From: Saprospiraceae bacterium UBA1994 | GTDB lineage: Bacteria; Bacteroidota; Bacteroidia; Chitinophagales; Saprospiraceae | Direction of reading: 5' to 3' | Length of the DNA: 64,000 nucleotides | Assembly (NCBI GenBank): GCA_002335865.1 | Contig: DDCY01000033.1 | Location: 20,164 to 84,163, forward strand | Shown: positions 29,150-37,393 of the stretch, one piece after another | Layout: each line of letters starts with the position of its first letter | Position numbering within the stretch: position 1 is the stretch's first letter | Notes under the pieces: generated by a model | The model's database searches: none | Told to the model about the DNA's origin: nothing | What the model saw: only the letters and a program-made list of their open reading frames with translations | Made by a program: the position numbers and the translations under genes

Positions 29150-31093
29150 TTATTTGTCAATCTTGAGATCAAATCGAATTCTTAGCTCTGATAATTGCGA
29201 ATTTTTATTGTTCATGAGTTCATACTTCTCACGACTATTGTAAAGTGTTTTGGGCTTCTCTTGCTCAACCTCAGGAAATAACGACTTGTCAACAACCACA
29301 TCGAGAATCAAATCTTCAGCGCCTAGCTGTTCTCTTAGTTGATCCTTCAGTCTATCTTCTTGGAGTATGACATTTCTGCCATTTTCGGATCCTACTTGTA
29401 CTGTAATCGTAAGTCCTACTAAAGTTCTGAAGCTATTTTTCATCGCTACTTTGACACTAGAAGATTCATTTTTATCAAAATAATCCATCCATATTTTTTC
29501 TACGAGTTCAATACTCATAGACTTTCTCGCCTCCTTTTTTGCTTGTTCCTCAGCCTTAACCGTATTCATTATAGAGTCTAGCGAACTTAATGAAGAAACA
29601 CTTTTTACAGCTGGAATTGCATTGGGTTTTAATGTGGGAATTGATACTTTGGGAGTTGCTTCTGAGCTCGATATTGGATAAGTAGAAACAGACGGTTCAC
29701 TAGTCGGAATCAATTCTATTTTTTCCGCAATTGGTTCTACTGGAGATAGAGCCTCAAAAGCACTTGGTAAACTTGTATGCTGAGAGGTAGGATCTTCGAC
29801 TAATATTTTAATATCTTCAGCTATATTCAGACTGGTAGGTCTCGATTTTTCAGGGGTTTGTTCTTCCTCAATAGTAGTGTTCGTATTTGATGTTGGCGCC
29901 TGTAAGGCTTCAGAGTTACTTACATTAGCCTGAGAAACACTAGCGATTAGAGTTTTTTTTTCAGCGCCTGCACTCTGAGGAATCAGATCCGCTTCTAAAG
30001 CTCTATTGAGATAGCATATTTTGCTCAAGGCAATCTCCGCATATAGCCTTTTGTTACTCGCTGTAGATAGTGACATATCACATTGATTCAGCAAATTGAG
30101 TGCCGATAGCAAAAATGAATTGGTACAGATCATAGATTGATCATGGTACCTCTTCATAGCACCTTCACTAATCTCTAATATAGATAAGGTCTCCGGATGA
30201 CGGCAGACCATCAAATTACGCATATGTTCTGACATACCTTGGATAAATAGGTCCACTTCAAAGCCTTGCTTCATTACATCATCCAATGTCAAAAGTATCT
30301 GACTGAAATCCTCTCTGAGCAGATAATCTGTCATCTTGAAGAAATAGTCGTAATCCAATACGTTGAGTTGCGTTATAACTTCTTGATACGTAATATTATC
30401 ATTTGACGCACTCGCTATCTTATCAAATATAGATAAGGCATCTCTCATCGCTCCGTCTGCCTTTTGAGCGATCATTTGGAGTGCCTCTGGCTCTGCAGTA
30501 CGATTTTCAGCTTTGCAGATATGCTCAAGTTGCTGTATTATATGTGATATCTGTATTCTTTTGAAATCAAAAATCTGACATCTACTGAGAATCGTCGGTA
30601 ATATCTTATGCTTCTCCGTGGTAGCCAATATGAATATAGCGTAAGGTGGTGGCTCTTCTAGCGTCTTTAGAAAAGCATTGAAAGCCGCTGTAGAGAGCAT
30701 GTGCACCTCATCTATAATGAATACCTTATGTGATCCTTGTTGCGGTTGAAACCTTACTTGTTCGATCAGTGTACGAATCGCCTCTACACTATTGTTAGAC
30801 GCGGCATCAAGCTCTATGATATTGAACGAAGCACTATCACTAAAGGACTTACACGATCCACATTCGTTACATGGATCTACGCCATTAATCTTGTTTTCAC
30901 AGTTGATCACCTTAGCTAGTATACGTGCGCAGGTAGTCTTACCTACCCCACGAGGCCCACAAAAGAGAAATGCATGAGCCAACTTATCACCAACCAGAGC
31001 ATTCTTGAGAGTCTTAGCCACATGATCTTGGCCAATCACCTCGTCAAAAGTGGCTGGTCTATACTTACGTGCGGATACTACGAATTTGCTCAT
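29150..31093 (-). CDS. dnaX: DNA polymerase III subunits gamma/tau
   Basis: Clamp-loader ATPase and replisome organiser, 647 aa. It has Walker A GPRGVGKTT (46-54), the zinc Cys set C65, C75, C78, C81, Walker B DEVHML (128-133), and the SRC arginine finger near 170 (LSRCQIFDF). Domain III runs to about residue 370. A Pro/Ser/Thr-rich linker (about 385-530) precedes the C-terminal tau domain, which has SIELVEKIWMDYFDKN near 535-560. Codons 378-381 include an uninterrupted run of nine A, after which both alternate frames stop at once (separate entry), which could yield a short gamma. A well-matched promoter lies just upstream, giving a leader of about 20 bases. Confidence 0.95.
   Translation of the reverse strand: MSKFVVSARKYRPATFDEVIGQDHVAKTLKNALVGDKLAHAFLFCGPRGVGKTTCARILAKVINCENKINGVDPCNECGSCKSFSDSASFNIIELDAASNNSVEAIRTLIEQVRFQPQQGSHKVFIIDEVHMLSTAAFNAFLKTLEEPPPYAIFILATTEKHKILPTILSRCQIFDFKRIQISHIIQQLEHICKAENRTAEPEALQMIAQKADGAMRDALSIFDKIASASNDNITYQEVITQLNVLDYDYFFKMTDYLLREDFSQILLTLDDVMKQGFEVDLFIQGMSEHMRNLMVCRHPETLSILEISEGAMKRYHDQSMICTNSFLLSALNLLNQCDMSLSTASNKRLYAEIALSKICYLNRALEADLIPQSAGAEKKTLIASVSQANVSNSEALQAPTSNTNTTIEEEQTPEKSRPTSLNIAEDIKILVEDPTSQHTSLPSAFEALSPVEPIAEKIELIPTSEPSVSTYPISSSEATPKVSIPTLKPNAIPAVKSVSSLSSLDSIMNTVKAEEQAKKEARKSMSIELVEKIWMDYFDKNESSSVKVAMKNSFRTLVGLTITVQVGSENGRNVILQEDRLKDQLREQLGAEDLILDVVVDKSLFPEVEQEKPKTLYNSREKYELMNNKNSQLSELRIRFDLKIDK
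29953..29961 (-). promoter_or_regulatory. A9 slippery run in dnaX (candidate gamma/tau recoding site)
   Basis: Nine consecutive A in the coding strand span codons 378-381 (GAA AAA AAA ACT). Adding one A, or a -1 shift, gives AAC TCT AAT CGC TAG and stops four codons after the run. Losing one A, or a +1 shift, gives CTC TAA. Either yields a product of about 380 aa ending just after domain III, the size expected of gamma. Thermus thermophilus dnaX makes gamma by transcriptional slippage on an A9 run, and E. coli uses a -1 ribosomal shift. Function here is inference. Confidence 0.5.
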
Positions 31094-31121
31094 GTTGCTA
31101 AGGGCGATTTCATGTTTGTGT

Positions 31122-31151
31122 CAAAGGTAAGAAACTGAGCCAATTTCCAAA
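31122..31151 (-). promoter_or_regulatory. Bacteroidota-type promoter of dnaX
   Basis: On the minus strand TTTG (31151-31148), an 18-base spacer, then TACCTTTG (31129-31122) match the -33/-7 consensus TTTG-N17-23-TAnnTTTG exactly. Transcription would begin about 22 bases before ATG 31093. Confidence 0.6.
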
Positions 31152-31205
31152 CTCTAATTAGTATCTTCGACCTAAGAAATATTAGAGAATAAATATCTTT
31201 CGAAT

Positions 31206-32843
31206 ATGAAAATAACTGTAGCACAGATCAACTATCATGTAGGTAATTTTGAGGCTAATGTAGATAAAATGCTAAAAGCTGTAAAAGAGGCCAAAGTCGC
31301 TGGATCAGATATTGTATGCTTTAGTGAATTAGCCACTTGTGCTTATCCACCAAGAGATTTTCTAGAGTTCGAAGACTTTATTATTAGAGCCGAGAAAAGT
31401 ATCGAGAGATTAGCCAAAGCCGCAGATGATATAGCTATAGTTGTAGGTTCACCCAGTCGAAATCCTGTCATAGAAGGTAAAGACTTATACAACTCAGTGT
31501 ACTTCCTTGCGGATAAAGAGGTGAAATTTGTACAACATAAAACGCTCCTGCCTACTTATGATATATTTGATGAGTATAGATATTTTGAGCCAGCCTCAGA
31601 ATGGGGCGTAATAGAATACAAAGGCAAAAAGATTGCATTGACTGTATGTGAAGACATATGGAATATCGGAAACGAAAATCCATTATATACCATATGTCCA
31701 ATGGATGAAATGATCAAGTTTGAGCCAGATTTCATTATCAATGTATCAGCTTCACCATTTTCACATATTCACTCTAAAGAAAGACTACATATATGCGAAG
31801 AGAATGTCAAAAGATATAATATTCCACTATTCTATATCAATCACGTAGGCGCTCAGACGGAGCTCATATTTGATGGTGGATCAGTAATCGCTTCACCTAA
31901 TGGTAATATCTATGAAGAACTACCCTACTTTGTAGAAGCGATCAAGCATTATGAATTGGATGAAGTTATAAATGGCGAGCAAGAAATTCTGCAACCCAAA
32001 GATAAGATCAAAGATATCCATGATGCGATTGTACTCGGCATCAAAGATTACTTCGGAAAATTAGGATTTACCAAAGCTGTATTAGGTCTCTCAGGAGGAA
32101 TCGATAGTGCGGTCACAGCAGTACTAGCAGCTAGAGCATTAGGACCTGAAAATGTACGTGTACTACTTATGCCATCACAGTTTTCTAGTGATCACTCAGT
32201 TAATGATGCGGTAGCTTTATCCGAAAATTTAGAAATACAATATGACATAATAGCGATCAAGGATATGTATGACTCATATCTAGAAAATTTATCTCCGTTA
32301 TTCGGTGATCTGCCTTTCAATGTAACTGAAGAAAATATACAAGCACGTGTCAGAGGAACACTCAATATGGCGATCTCTAATAAATTTGGGAACATACTAC
32401 TCAATACTTCTAACAAAAGCGAGATGGCAGTAGGTTATGGAACACTATATGGCGACCTTGCTGGAGGTATATCTGTGATAGGTGATGTATACAAAACTGA
32501 TGTATTTCGCATGGCCGAATATATGAATAAAGATGGCGTAGTCATACCTGTAAATACTATGACCAAACCACCAAGTGCAGAACTAAGACCTGATCAAAAA
32601 GATAGCGATAGTTTACCAGACTACAATATACTAGATGAAATACTTGAGCTATACATCGAGCACCATAAAGGACCGAAAGAGATAGTAGCTGCCGGTCATG
32701 ATCCTGCACTAGTAAAACGAATTCTTAAAATGGTCAACATCAATGAATTTAAAAGGTACCAGACTGCACCTACGCTCAGGGTTTCGCCGAAGGCATTTGG
32801 TATGGGCAGGAGAATGCCGATAGTGGCGAAGTATTTGTCGTAG
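31206..32843 (+). CDS. nadE: Glutamine-dependent NAD+ synthetase
   Basis: Final step of NAD synthesis: amidates nicotinate adenine dinucleotide using ammonia from glutamine. The 545-aa protein has an N-terminal nitrilase-type glutaminase domain with the Glu-Lys-Cys triad (FSELATCAYPPRDF Glu41, HKTLLPTYDIFDEYRYFEP Lys112, LTVCEDIW Cys148). The C-terminal synthetase domain has the PP-loop LGLSGGIDSAVTAVLAARAL (296-301) and NTSNKSEMAVGYGTLYGD. Length is normal for the glutaminase-fused bacterial form. Divergent from dnaX across about 110 bases. Confidence 0.96.
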   Translation: MKITVAQINYHVGNFEANVDKMLKAVKEAKVAGSDIVCFSELATCAYPPRDFLEFEDFIIRAEKSIERLAKAADDIAIVVGSPSRNPVIEGKDLYNSVYFLADKEVKFVQHKTLLPTYDIFDEYRYFEPASEWGVIEYKGKKIALTVCEDIWNIGNENPLYTICPMDEMIKFEPDFIINVSASPFSHIHSKERLHICEENVKRYNIPLFYINHVGAQTELIFDGGSVIASPNGNIYEELPYFVEAIKHYELDEVINGEQEILQPKDKIKDIHDAIVLGIKDYFGKLGFTKAVLGLSGGIDSAVTAVLAARALGPENVRVLLMPSQFSSDHSVNDAVALSENLEIQYDIIAIKDMYDSYLENLSPLFGDLPFNVTEENIQARVRGTLNMAISNKFGNILLNTSNKSEMAVGYGTLYGDLAGGISVIGDVYKTDVFRMAEYMNKDGVVIPVNTMTKPPSAELRPDQKDSDSLPDYNILDEILELYIEHHKGPKEIVAAGHDPALVKRILKMVNINEFKRYQTAPTLRVSPKAFGMGRRMPIVAKYLS

Positions 32844-33266
32844 GTAAACTCAGGACATTAAATAAGAACCAAAAAATGGGAAGTCATTGAATTCTTGTCA
32901 TATCATGGTTTCATATTTCAGTCCACATTTGAATCCCCTTCTGTAGATCTTAGAACACATATCTTCAAATATATTACAGATCATTTAAATTTTGAAAATA
33001 TTGCTCCCGTATTTAATGATATAGTAGCAAGATTAGTCAATACTGTACAAAAGTATAATATACTAATTCACTATCGAGTGGTTTTATTACCTCGGCTGAA
33101 GCCAAAGTGACATTAGTCTTAATAGTCAAAAATTGGTGCGATGTCCAATGTAATTGCTACTGAAGTAGCAAGTATAGCTATACGTTGAGCGACAGCACAT
33201 ATTTTCTTATATTTATAGAATACCTATAGGATGAAATGTAGGTTATAACCAGAAATAGAAAATATT
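32844..33266. other. Intergenic region after nadE
   Basis: A 423-base spacer. A TTG-initiated open stretch at 32895-33110 (71 codons) has plausible amino-acid character, such as DLRTHIFKYITDHLNFENIA, but no ATG, no recognisable family and no ribosome site. It may be a coding relic. Nothing else was seen. Confidence 0.4.
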
Positions 33267-33638
33267 ATGAGTGAAAATATTTTTCTAAAAAATGATCCAA
33301 AAATTGAATTCCAGTTTCTTGAAAATGGTTTTGAATTAATCGATAGACAAACAAATCGAAATTCTGGTTTTTACTCTTATGATGATTTACTGTCTATTGA
33401 TTTAGATAATGCTTGGTTCCCTAGATTAGCCAAATGGTTAAGAGCTATAACATGGATAATTAATGGTGTTCCATTTTTTCCTGATTCAGATTCTTACAAA
33501 AAGGCTAAGCTTACTATTCATAGCGAAAAATCTAATCTTAGTATATGGTTGACTGACACTTTTATGGCTGAAAAAGCGAAAAACATAAAGGAAATATTGG
33601 ACACAAAATCCAAACAATCCCCTAATAATCACAAGTAA
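33267..33638 (+). CDS. Conserved hypothetical cytosolic protein
   Basis: A 123-aa protein with no signal peptide or transmembrane segment. It has a beta-rich N-terminal half (IEFQFLENGFELIDRQ, FYSYDDLLSIDLD) and the block WFPRLAKWLRAITWIINGVP, then KKAKLTIHSEKSNLSIWLTD and a terminal helix MAEKAKNIKEIL. The pattern resembles a small PH-like or DUF-type Bacteroidota protein, but I cannot assign a family. ATG start, normal codon use. It is followed in the same direction by the frameshifted small gene at 33721. Confidence 0.6.
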   Translation: MSENIFLKNDPKIEFQFLENGFELIDRQTNRNSGFYSYDDLLSIDLDNAWFPRLAKWLRAITWIINGVPFFPDSDSYKKAKLTIHSEKSNLSIWLTDTFMAEKAKNIKEILDTKSKQSPNNHK

Positions 33639-33720
33639 TACAATATCAATTATCTTCGGATACAACATTGTCTCTTTGAGTACTTACTCATATCTTTGTC
33701 GCTAATAAAACTCCAACTTA

Positions 33721-33929
33721 GTGAATACAATCATAAAAGAAATATTTCAAGATAACACCTTTGAGAAAGACAAATCCGAATTACTCTACAGCAAATTAAA
33801 AAAATAGACCTCAAGAGGGGAGCATTTTTACTAAAGGCGGATGATGAAAAGTTCATGATTTATACTACGTACATTCCAGATGTCTTAGAAGTTACTTCTC
33901 TCATCAAAATGGATAGTTTAAAGAAATAA
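33721..33929 (+). pseudogene. Small gene split by a -1 shift at an A7 slippery site
   Basis: From GTG 33721, frame 0 encodes 28 residues (MNTIIKEIFQDNTFEKDKS and on to YSKLKK) and stops at TAG 33805-33807. The -1 frame continues the same protein at once: IDLKRGAFLLKADDEKFMIY, then TTYIPDVLEVTSLIKMDSLK, ending TAA 33927-33929. The join lies on seven A (33798-33804) arranged as A AAA AAA TAG, a heptamer of programmed -1 frameshift sites, with the stop next. The joined product is about 69 aa with even composition. Explanations are a one-base deletion (decay, phase variation or a sequencing error) or programmed frameshifting. Family not recognised. Confidence 0.55.
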
Positions 33930-33938
33930 TGGTATTCA

Positions 33939-35036
33939 CTAAAAAATAATGAATTTCCCATTTTTATACATCAACTCTCCATCAACGATGATCTGTCCTC
34001 CATCTCTCATATCTGAAATCATATCCCAGTGGATCGCTGATTGATTGAGTCCTCCATTTTGCTTGTATGCCTGACCTACTGCCATATGGATAGATCCACC
34101 AATCTTTTCATCAAATAGAATGTTCTTAGTAGCCCTCTGTATATTATAATTGGTGCCTATGGCTACTTCTCCAAATCGATTGGCTCCAGGTATTTTCATT
34201 ACTTCATCGATCACTTCTCTACCTCTCTCTGCATCCCATTTGACTATCACACCATTCTCTACCCACAGTGTAACATTGTGCACATCTTGACCCATATATA
34301 CTATCGGATAGTCGAAAAATGCTACCCCATTGACACTGTCTTCTATCGGAGCAGAGTATACTTCTCCAGATGGCATATTAGTCTGACCATCAGAGTTCAT
34401 CCATATTCTGTCTTTTACTCTGAATGTAATATCCGTCTTCTTGGATTTATATTGTATGACATCCGCTTTATTGAGATAGTCAACTACTTTTTGTTGCGAT
34501 GCGCGCACTTTGAGCCATTCTCCTTCTGGATCATCAGCAAAAAGATTACATGCATTAAAGACAAACTGTTGGTACTCTTCCAAACTCATTCCTGCTTCTT
34601 GAGCACTGGCTTGGGTAGGATACTGACAGAGAGATCTTTTAAGTGATCTGTCTGCCGTGCGTGTGAAGTATGTTTGATTGATACCAGACAAAGCATTGCT
34701 CCTTTTCTTTAGTTGCTCAGAATCAACACTTTGTGTTTCTTTTAAATTAAATGGTGCACGTATTGCTAAAAATGCATCATATTTCTCCATTGCTTCTTTT
34801 TGCAATGGAGAAATATGTGCTAATTGATCATCATTAGCATGATCCAGAAATATCTTCGTTTCTTCTCTGAAAGCCATTTTGATATCTATGTGTGCGCCAG
34901 CTTTCATAGCGACTCTATATACCTCTCTTACAAGTGGCTGAGCTAAAGTGGTTGTCGTGATATATAATCTCTCTCCTTGCTGTATCTCAAGGCAATAGTG
35001 CACTAGTAAGTTGGCGTATTTTTCTAGTATTCGCAT
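33939..35036 (-). CDS. M29 family metallo-aminopeptidase
   Basis: A 365-aa cytosolic aminopeptidase of the thermophilic AmpS/PepS (MEROPS M29) family. It opens ILEKYANLLVHYCLEIQQGE, typical of the family. The C-terminal domain carries the metal ligands: NMPSGEVYSAP (Glu near 223), RFGEVAIGTN (Glu near 292), GGSIHMAVGQAYKQNGG (His near 318) and SAIHWDMISDM (His and Asp near 337-339). It releases N-terminal residues with broad specificity. Convergent with the small split gene; about 10 bases separate them. Confidence 0.9.
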   Translation of the reverse strand: MRILEKYANLLVHYCLEIQQGERLYITTTTLAQPLVREVYRVAMKAGAHIDIKMAFREETKIFLDHANDDQLAHISPLQKEAMEKYDAFLAIRAPFNLKETQSVDSEQLKKRSNALSGINQTYFTRTADRSLKRSLCQYPTQASAQEAGMSLEEYQQFVFNACNLFADDPEGEWLKVRASQQKVVDYLNKADVIQYKSKKTDITFRVKDRIWMNSDGQTNMPSGEVYSAPIEDSVNGVAFFDYPIVYMGQDVHNVTLWVENGVIVKWDAERGREVIDEVMKIPGANRFGEVAIGTNYNIQRATKNILFDEKIGGSIHMAVGQAYKQNGGLNQSAIHWDMISDMRDGGQIIVDGELMYKNGKFIIF

Positions 35037-35490
35037 AATTTCTTCTCTTTATTCCTGCAAATTAATTAATACTTTTTGAAAGCCCATAAATAGGCCTTTA
35101 CGGTCATATACTAATTCAGTTCGTAAAATATTTAGACCTCTCTGCTAACAATAAATTCTCTATTAGATTTTGGCTGCCTTTTCTAATTTTACTCGATTAC
35201 CAAAATAATTATAGATCTAGCCAAATCATATAAAAATAATCCACTTGCGGCAATATGTAAAGTGCTACAGATCATATCCGACAAAAAACTAGAGACACAA
35301 TTTAAGAGAATTATAAAAGCTGGAAAAGTACTTGCAAAACTCTCAGTAGACGTTGATCAGATCGAAATAATGAAGTTTCAACATGTTATTCGTAACATAT
35401 TTTAAAAATTATCATGGATAACATGCAGTTATATGATGGTCTTCTTATTTTCGTGGTACATTTAAGTAAACTATCAACAACTTACCTGTC
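35037..35490. other. Intergenic region before the GHMP kinase
   Basis: About 450 bases. Plus-strand 35187-35405 is open for 72 codons without a start codon and reads with protein character (DLAKSYKNNPLAAICKVL, KAGKVLAKLSVDVDQIEIM), so it may be a relic of an unidentified gene. No promoter box is convincing. Confidence 0.35.
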
Positions 35491-36405
35491 ATCGCCAAAG
35501 AATATTACGCTCACGGAAAATTACTTCTCACTGGAGAATATGCTGTCTTAGACGGTGCACTTGCACTTGCTCTTCCTACTAAGAAAGGGCAAAAGATGAC
35601 CGTCAAAAACACACGTGGATCTGACCTGATCTGGGAAAGTCTTACTCCAGAGGGTAATAGTTGGTTCAATGCTGATTTTGCTATACTAGATTTCAAGTCC
35701 AATAAGACTACTAATCTAGAGACGAGCCTATTGCTCATGAAAATATTCAAAGGAGCAATCAATCTCAATTCAGAGTTTCTATCTAAATGGAATGGCTTCA
35801 AAGTAGAGACTCAGTTAGAATTTCCGCAGAACTGGGGATTAGGTAGTAGTAGTACTCTTATACACCTAGTTGCTCAATGGGCAGATGTAAATCCACTAGA
35901 GTTATATTATAAAGTATTCAGTGGATCTGGATTTGATGTCGCATGTGCTGGAGCAGATGGACCGATTACCTTCTTTTCTAATGATGAAGAAATAGGATAT
36001 ACATCGATAAATTGGACACCGTCGTTCACCAAAAATATCTATTTTGTTCATCTCAATGAGAAAGCAGATTCTCAAATAGCAGTGAAAGACTACTTCAAAA
36101 AAGCTAGGAAGAGAAAGCAACTCGCAGCAGATATTGATGCCATCACCAAAGAAATGGTAAATGTAAGTAGTTTATCAAAATTCGAAGAACTCATCGATAA
36201 GCACGAATCTATTCTCAGCAAAAGCTTAGGTCTACCAACGATCAAGGAAGAAAGATTTAGCGACTTTCAAGGTTGTGTCAAATCTCTAGGTGCTTGGGGA
36301 GGTGATTTCGCTTTGGTAACTGGCTCTAAGGAAAATGACCTTAGAGAATACTTCACAGAAAAGGGCCATGATACGGTCTTGTCTTACAGCGATTTGATTC
36401 TCTAA
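35491..36405 (+). CDS. GHMP kinase (mevalonate-pathway type) lacking a canonical start codon
   Basis: Small-molecule kinase of the Bacteroidota GHMP group with the motif GSGFDVACAGADGP (a GYDIA variant). The conserved N-terminal substrate motif HGKLLLTGEYAVLDGA is encoded at 35512-35559, before the first in-frame ATG (35596). Between the in-frame TAA (35467) and that ATG there is no ATG, GTG or TTG. Initiation at ATC 35491 would give 304 aa, the normal family length. Starting at ATG 35596 gives 269 aa missing strand 1. Other motifs are intact: GLGSSSTLIHLVA (ATP loop) and SLGAWGGDFALVTG (C-terminal GHMP motif). Likely mevalonate or phosphomevalonate kinase activity. It may be initiated at a rare ATC or be start-mutated. 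Confidence 0.75.
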   Translation: MAKEYYAHGKLLLTGEYAVLDGALALALPTKKGQKMTVKNTRGSDLIWESLTPEGNSWFNADFAILDFKSNKTTNLETSLLLMKIFKGAINLNSEFLSKWNGFKVETQLEFPQNWGLGSSSTLIHLVAQWADVNPLELYYKVFSGSGFDVACAGADGPITFFSNDEEIGYTSINWTPSFTKNIYFVHLNEKADSQIAVKDYFKKARKRKQLAADIDAITKEMVNVSSLSKFEELIDKHESILSKSLGLPTIKEERFSDFQGCVKSLGAWGGDFALVTGSKENDLREYFTEKGHDTVLSYSDLIL

Positions 36406-36473
36406 TTCTTAGAAAATTAAAAGCATTACAAAAATGAAAAAGCATTACTGAGATTTAGCCATGTTTTATCTTT

Positions 36474-36496
36474 GGAATTTCGAATATTCCTTTTTT
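36474..36496 (+). terminator. Terminator after the GHMP kinase
   Basis: GGAAT and ATTCC pair around a 7-base loop, followed by TTTTTT (36491-36496). It lies about 70 bases past the stop. The stem is short, but the T run is good. Confidence 0.45.
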
Positions 36497-36510
36497 GGAA
36501 TGTCCTTTTC

Positions 36511-37278
36511 CTAACCTTTCAAAAATCCTCGAATAGAATTTTTAGCATAATCAGAAAGAACTAAACTTCCACTCATTTCTGCTCTCTCCTCAAGTAGATC
36601 ATCCCAATGCTCTGTTCCTTTCCAAAATATACCTTTGAGTAATGTCAGTGCCTTCGGATTTTTGTCAACTAGATTAGTGGTAAAGTGAGTGATATATTCA
36701 TCCAATTCTTTTGAAGTCTCGAACACCTCAGTGAATAAGCCTTTTTGCTTTGCCCATTCAGCGGTTTGCCATTCTGTAGCATTAAGTGCCATCTGCGAAA
36801 ATGCCGATAAACCAACTTTACGCTCTACTGCTGGACCAATCACAAATGGACCGATACCAACCGCCAACTCTGAAAGCTTAATAGACGCAAATTTGGTTGC
36901 CATACAATAATCACAAGCAGATGCAATACCTACTCCTCCACCGATTGCTTTTCCATGTACTCGACCGATTACGATCTTACCACACTTTCTGATAGCATTG
37001 ATCACATTAGCAAATCCCATAAAGAATGACTTACCTGAAGCAAAGTCTTCTATCGCTACTAATTCATGGAAACTCGCTCCTGCACAATATGTCCGTTCAC
37101 CTTCTGATTGGATAACGATAAGATCATTATCCTCACTTGCTCCTGCTTCATAGATCGCATCTCTGAAATCTCCTAAGAGTTTTCCAGGAAGCGAATTGTG
37201 CATTGGATGAAAAAATGTGATCGTACAGATTCTATTTTCTGTAGTCGTAGTAATGTGACCTGCTTGCGTTTTATCCAA
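36511..37278 (-). CDS. Enoyl-CoA hydratase/isomerase family protein
   Basis: A 255-aa crotonase-fold enzyme acting on enoyl-CoA thioesters. The two oxyanion-hole segments are visible: GERTYCAGASFHELVAIEDF near 60-79 and GKAIGGGVGIASACDYCMA near 109-127. It uses TTG 37278 as start; the next ATG (codon 22) would delete the first strand. It is just downstream of paaZ on the same strand, 115 bases apart, which suggests phenylacetate or other aromatic/fatty-acid degradation. No paaABCDE genes are here, so PaaF/PaaG identity is not shown. The paralogous 3-methylglutaconyl-CoA hydratase is an alternative. Confidence 0.8.
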   Translation of the reverse strand: MDKTQAGHITTTTENRICTITFFHPMHNSLPGKLLGDFRDAIYEAGASEDNDLIVIQSEGERTYCAGASFHELVAIEDFASGKSFFMGFANVINAIRKCGKIVIGRVHGKAIGGGVGIASACDYCMATKFASIKLSELAVGIGPFVIGPAVERKVGLSAFSQMALNATEWQTAEWAKQKGLFTEVFETSKELDEYITHFTTNLVDKNPKALTLLKGIFWKGTEHWDDLLEERAEMSGSLVLSDYAKNSIRGFLKG

Positions 37279-37393
37279 AGTATTGAAATTATTTGTTGTA
37301 GATTATCAATTATTGATTTAAAAATTCCAAAAAATAAAATTCCAAATTCCAAGCCCGATAAATGTAACCGTCATTCGAAACTCAACATTGTAA

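Noticed and set aside
37320..37375. Short ATTCCAAA-like repeats between the hydratase gene and paaZ
   Set aside because: Only two or three imperfect copies in AT-rich sequence; not a CRISPR or repeat array.
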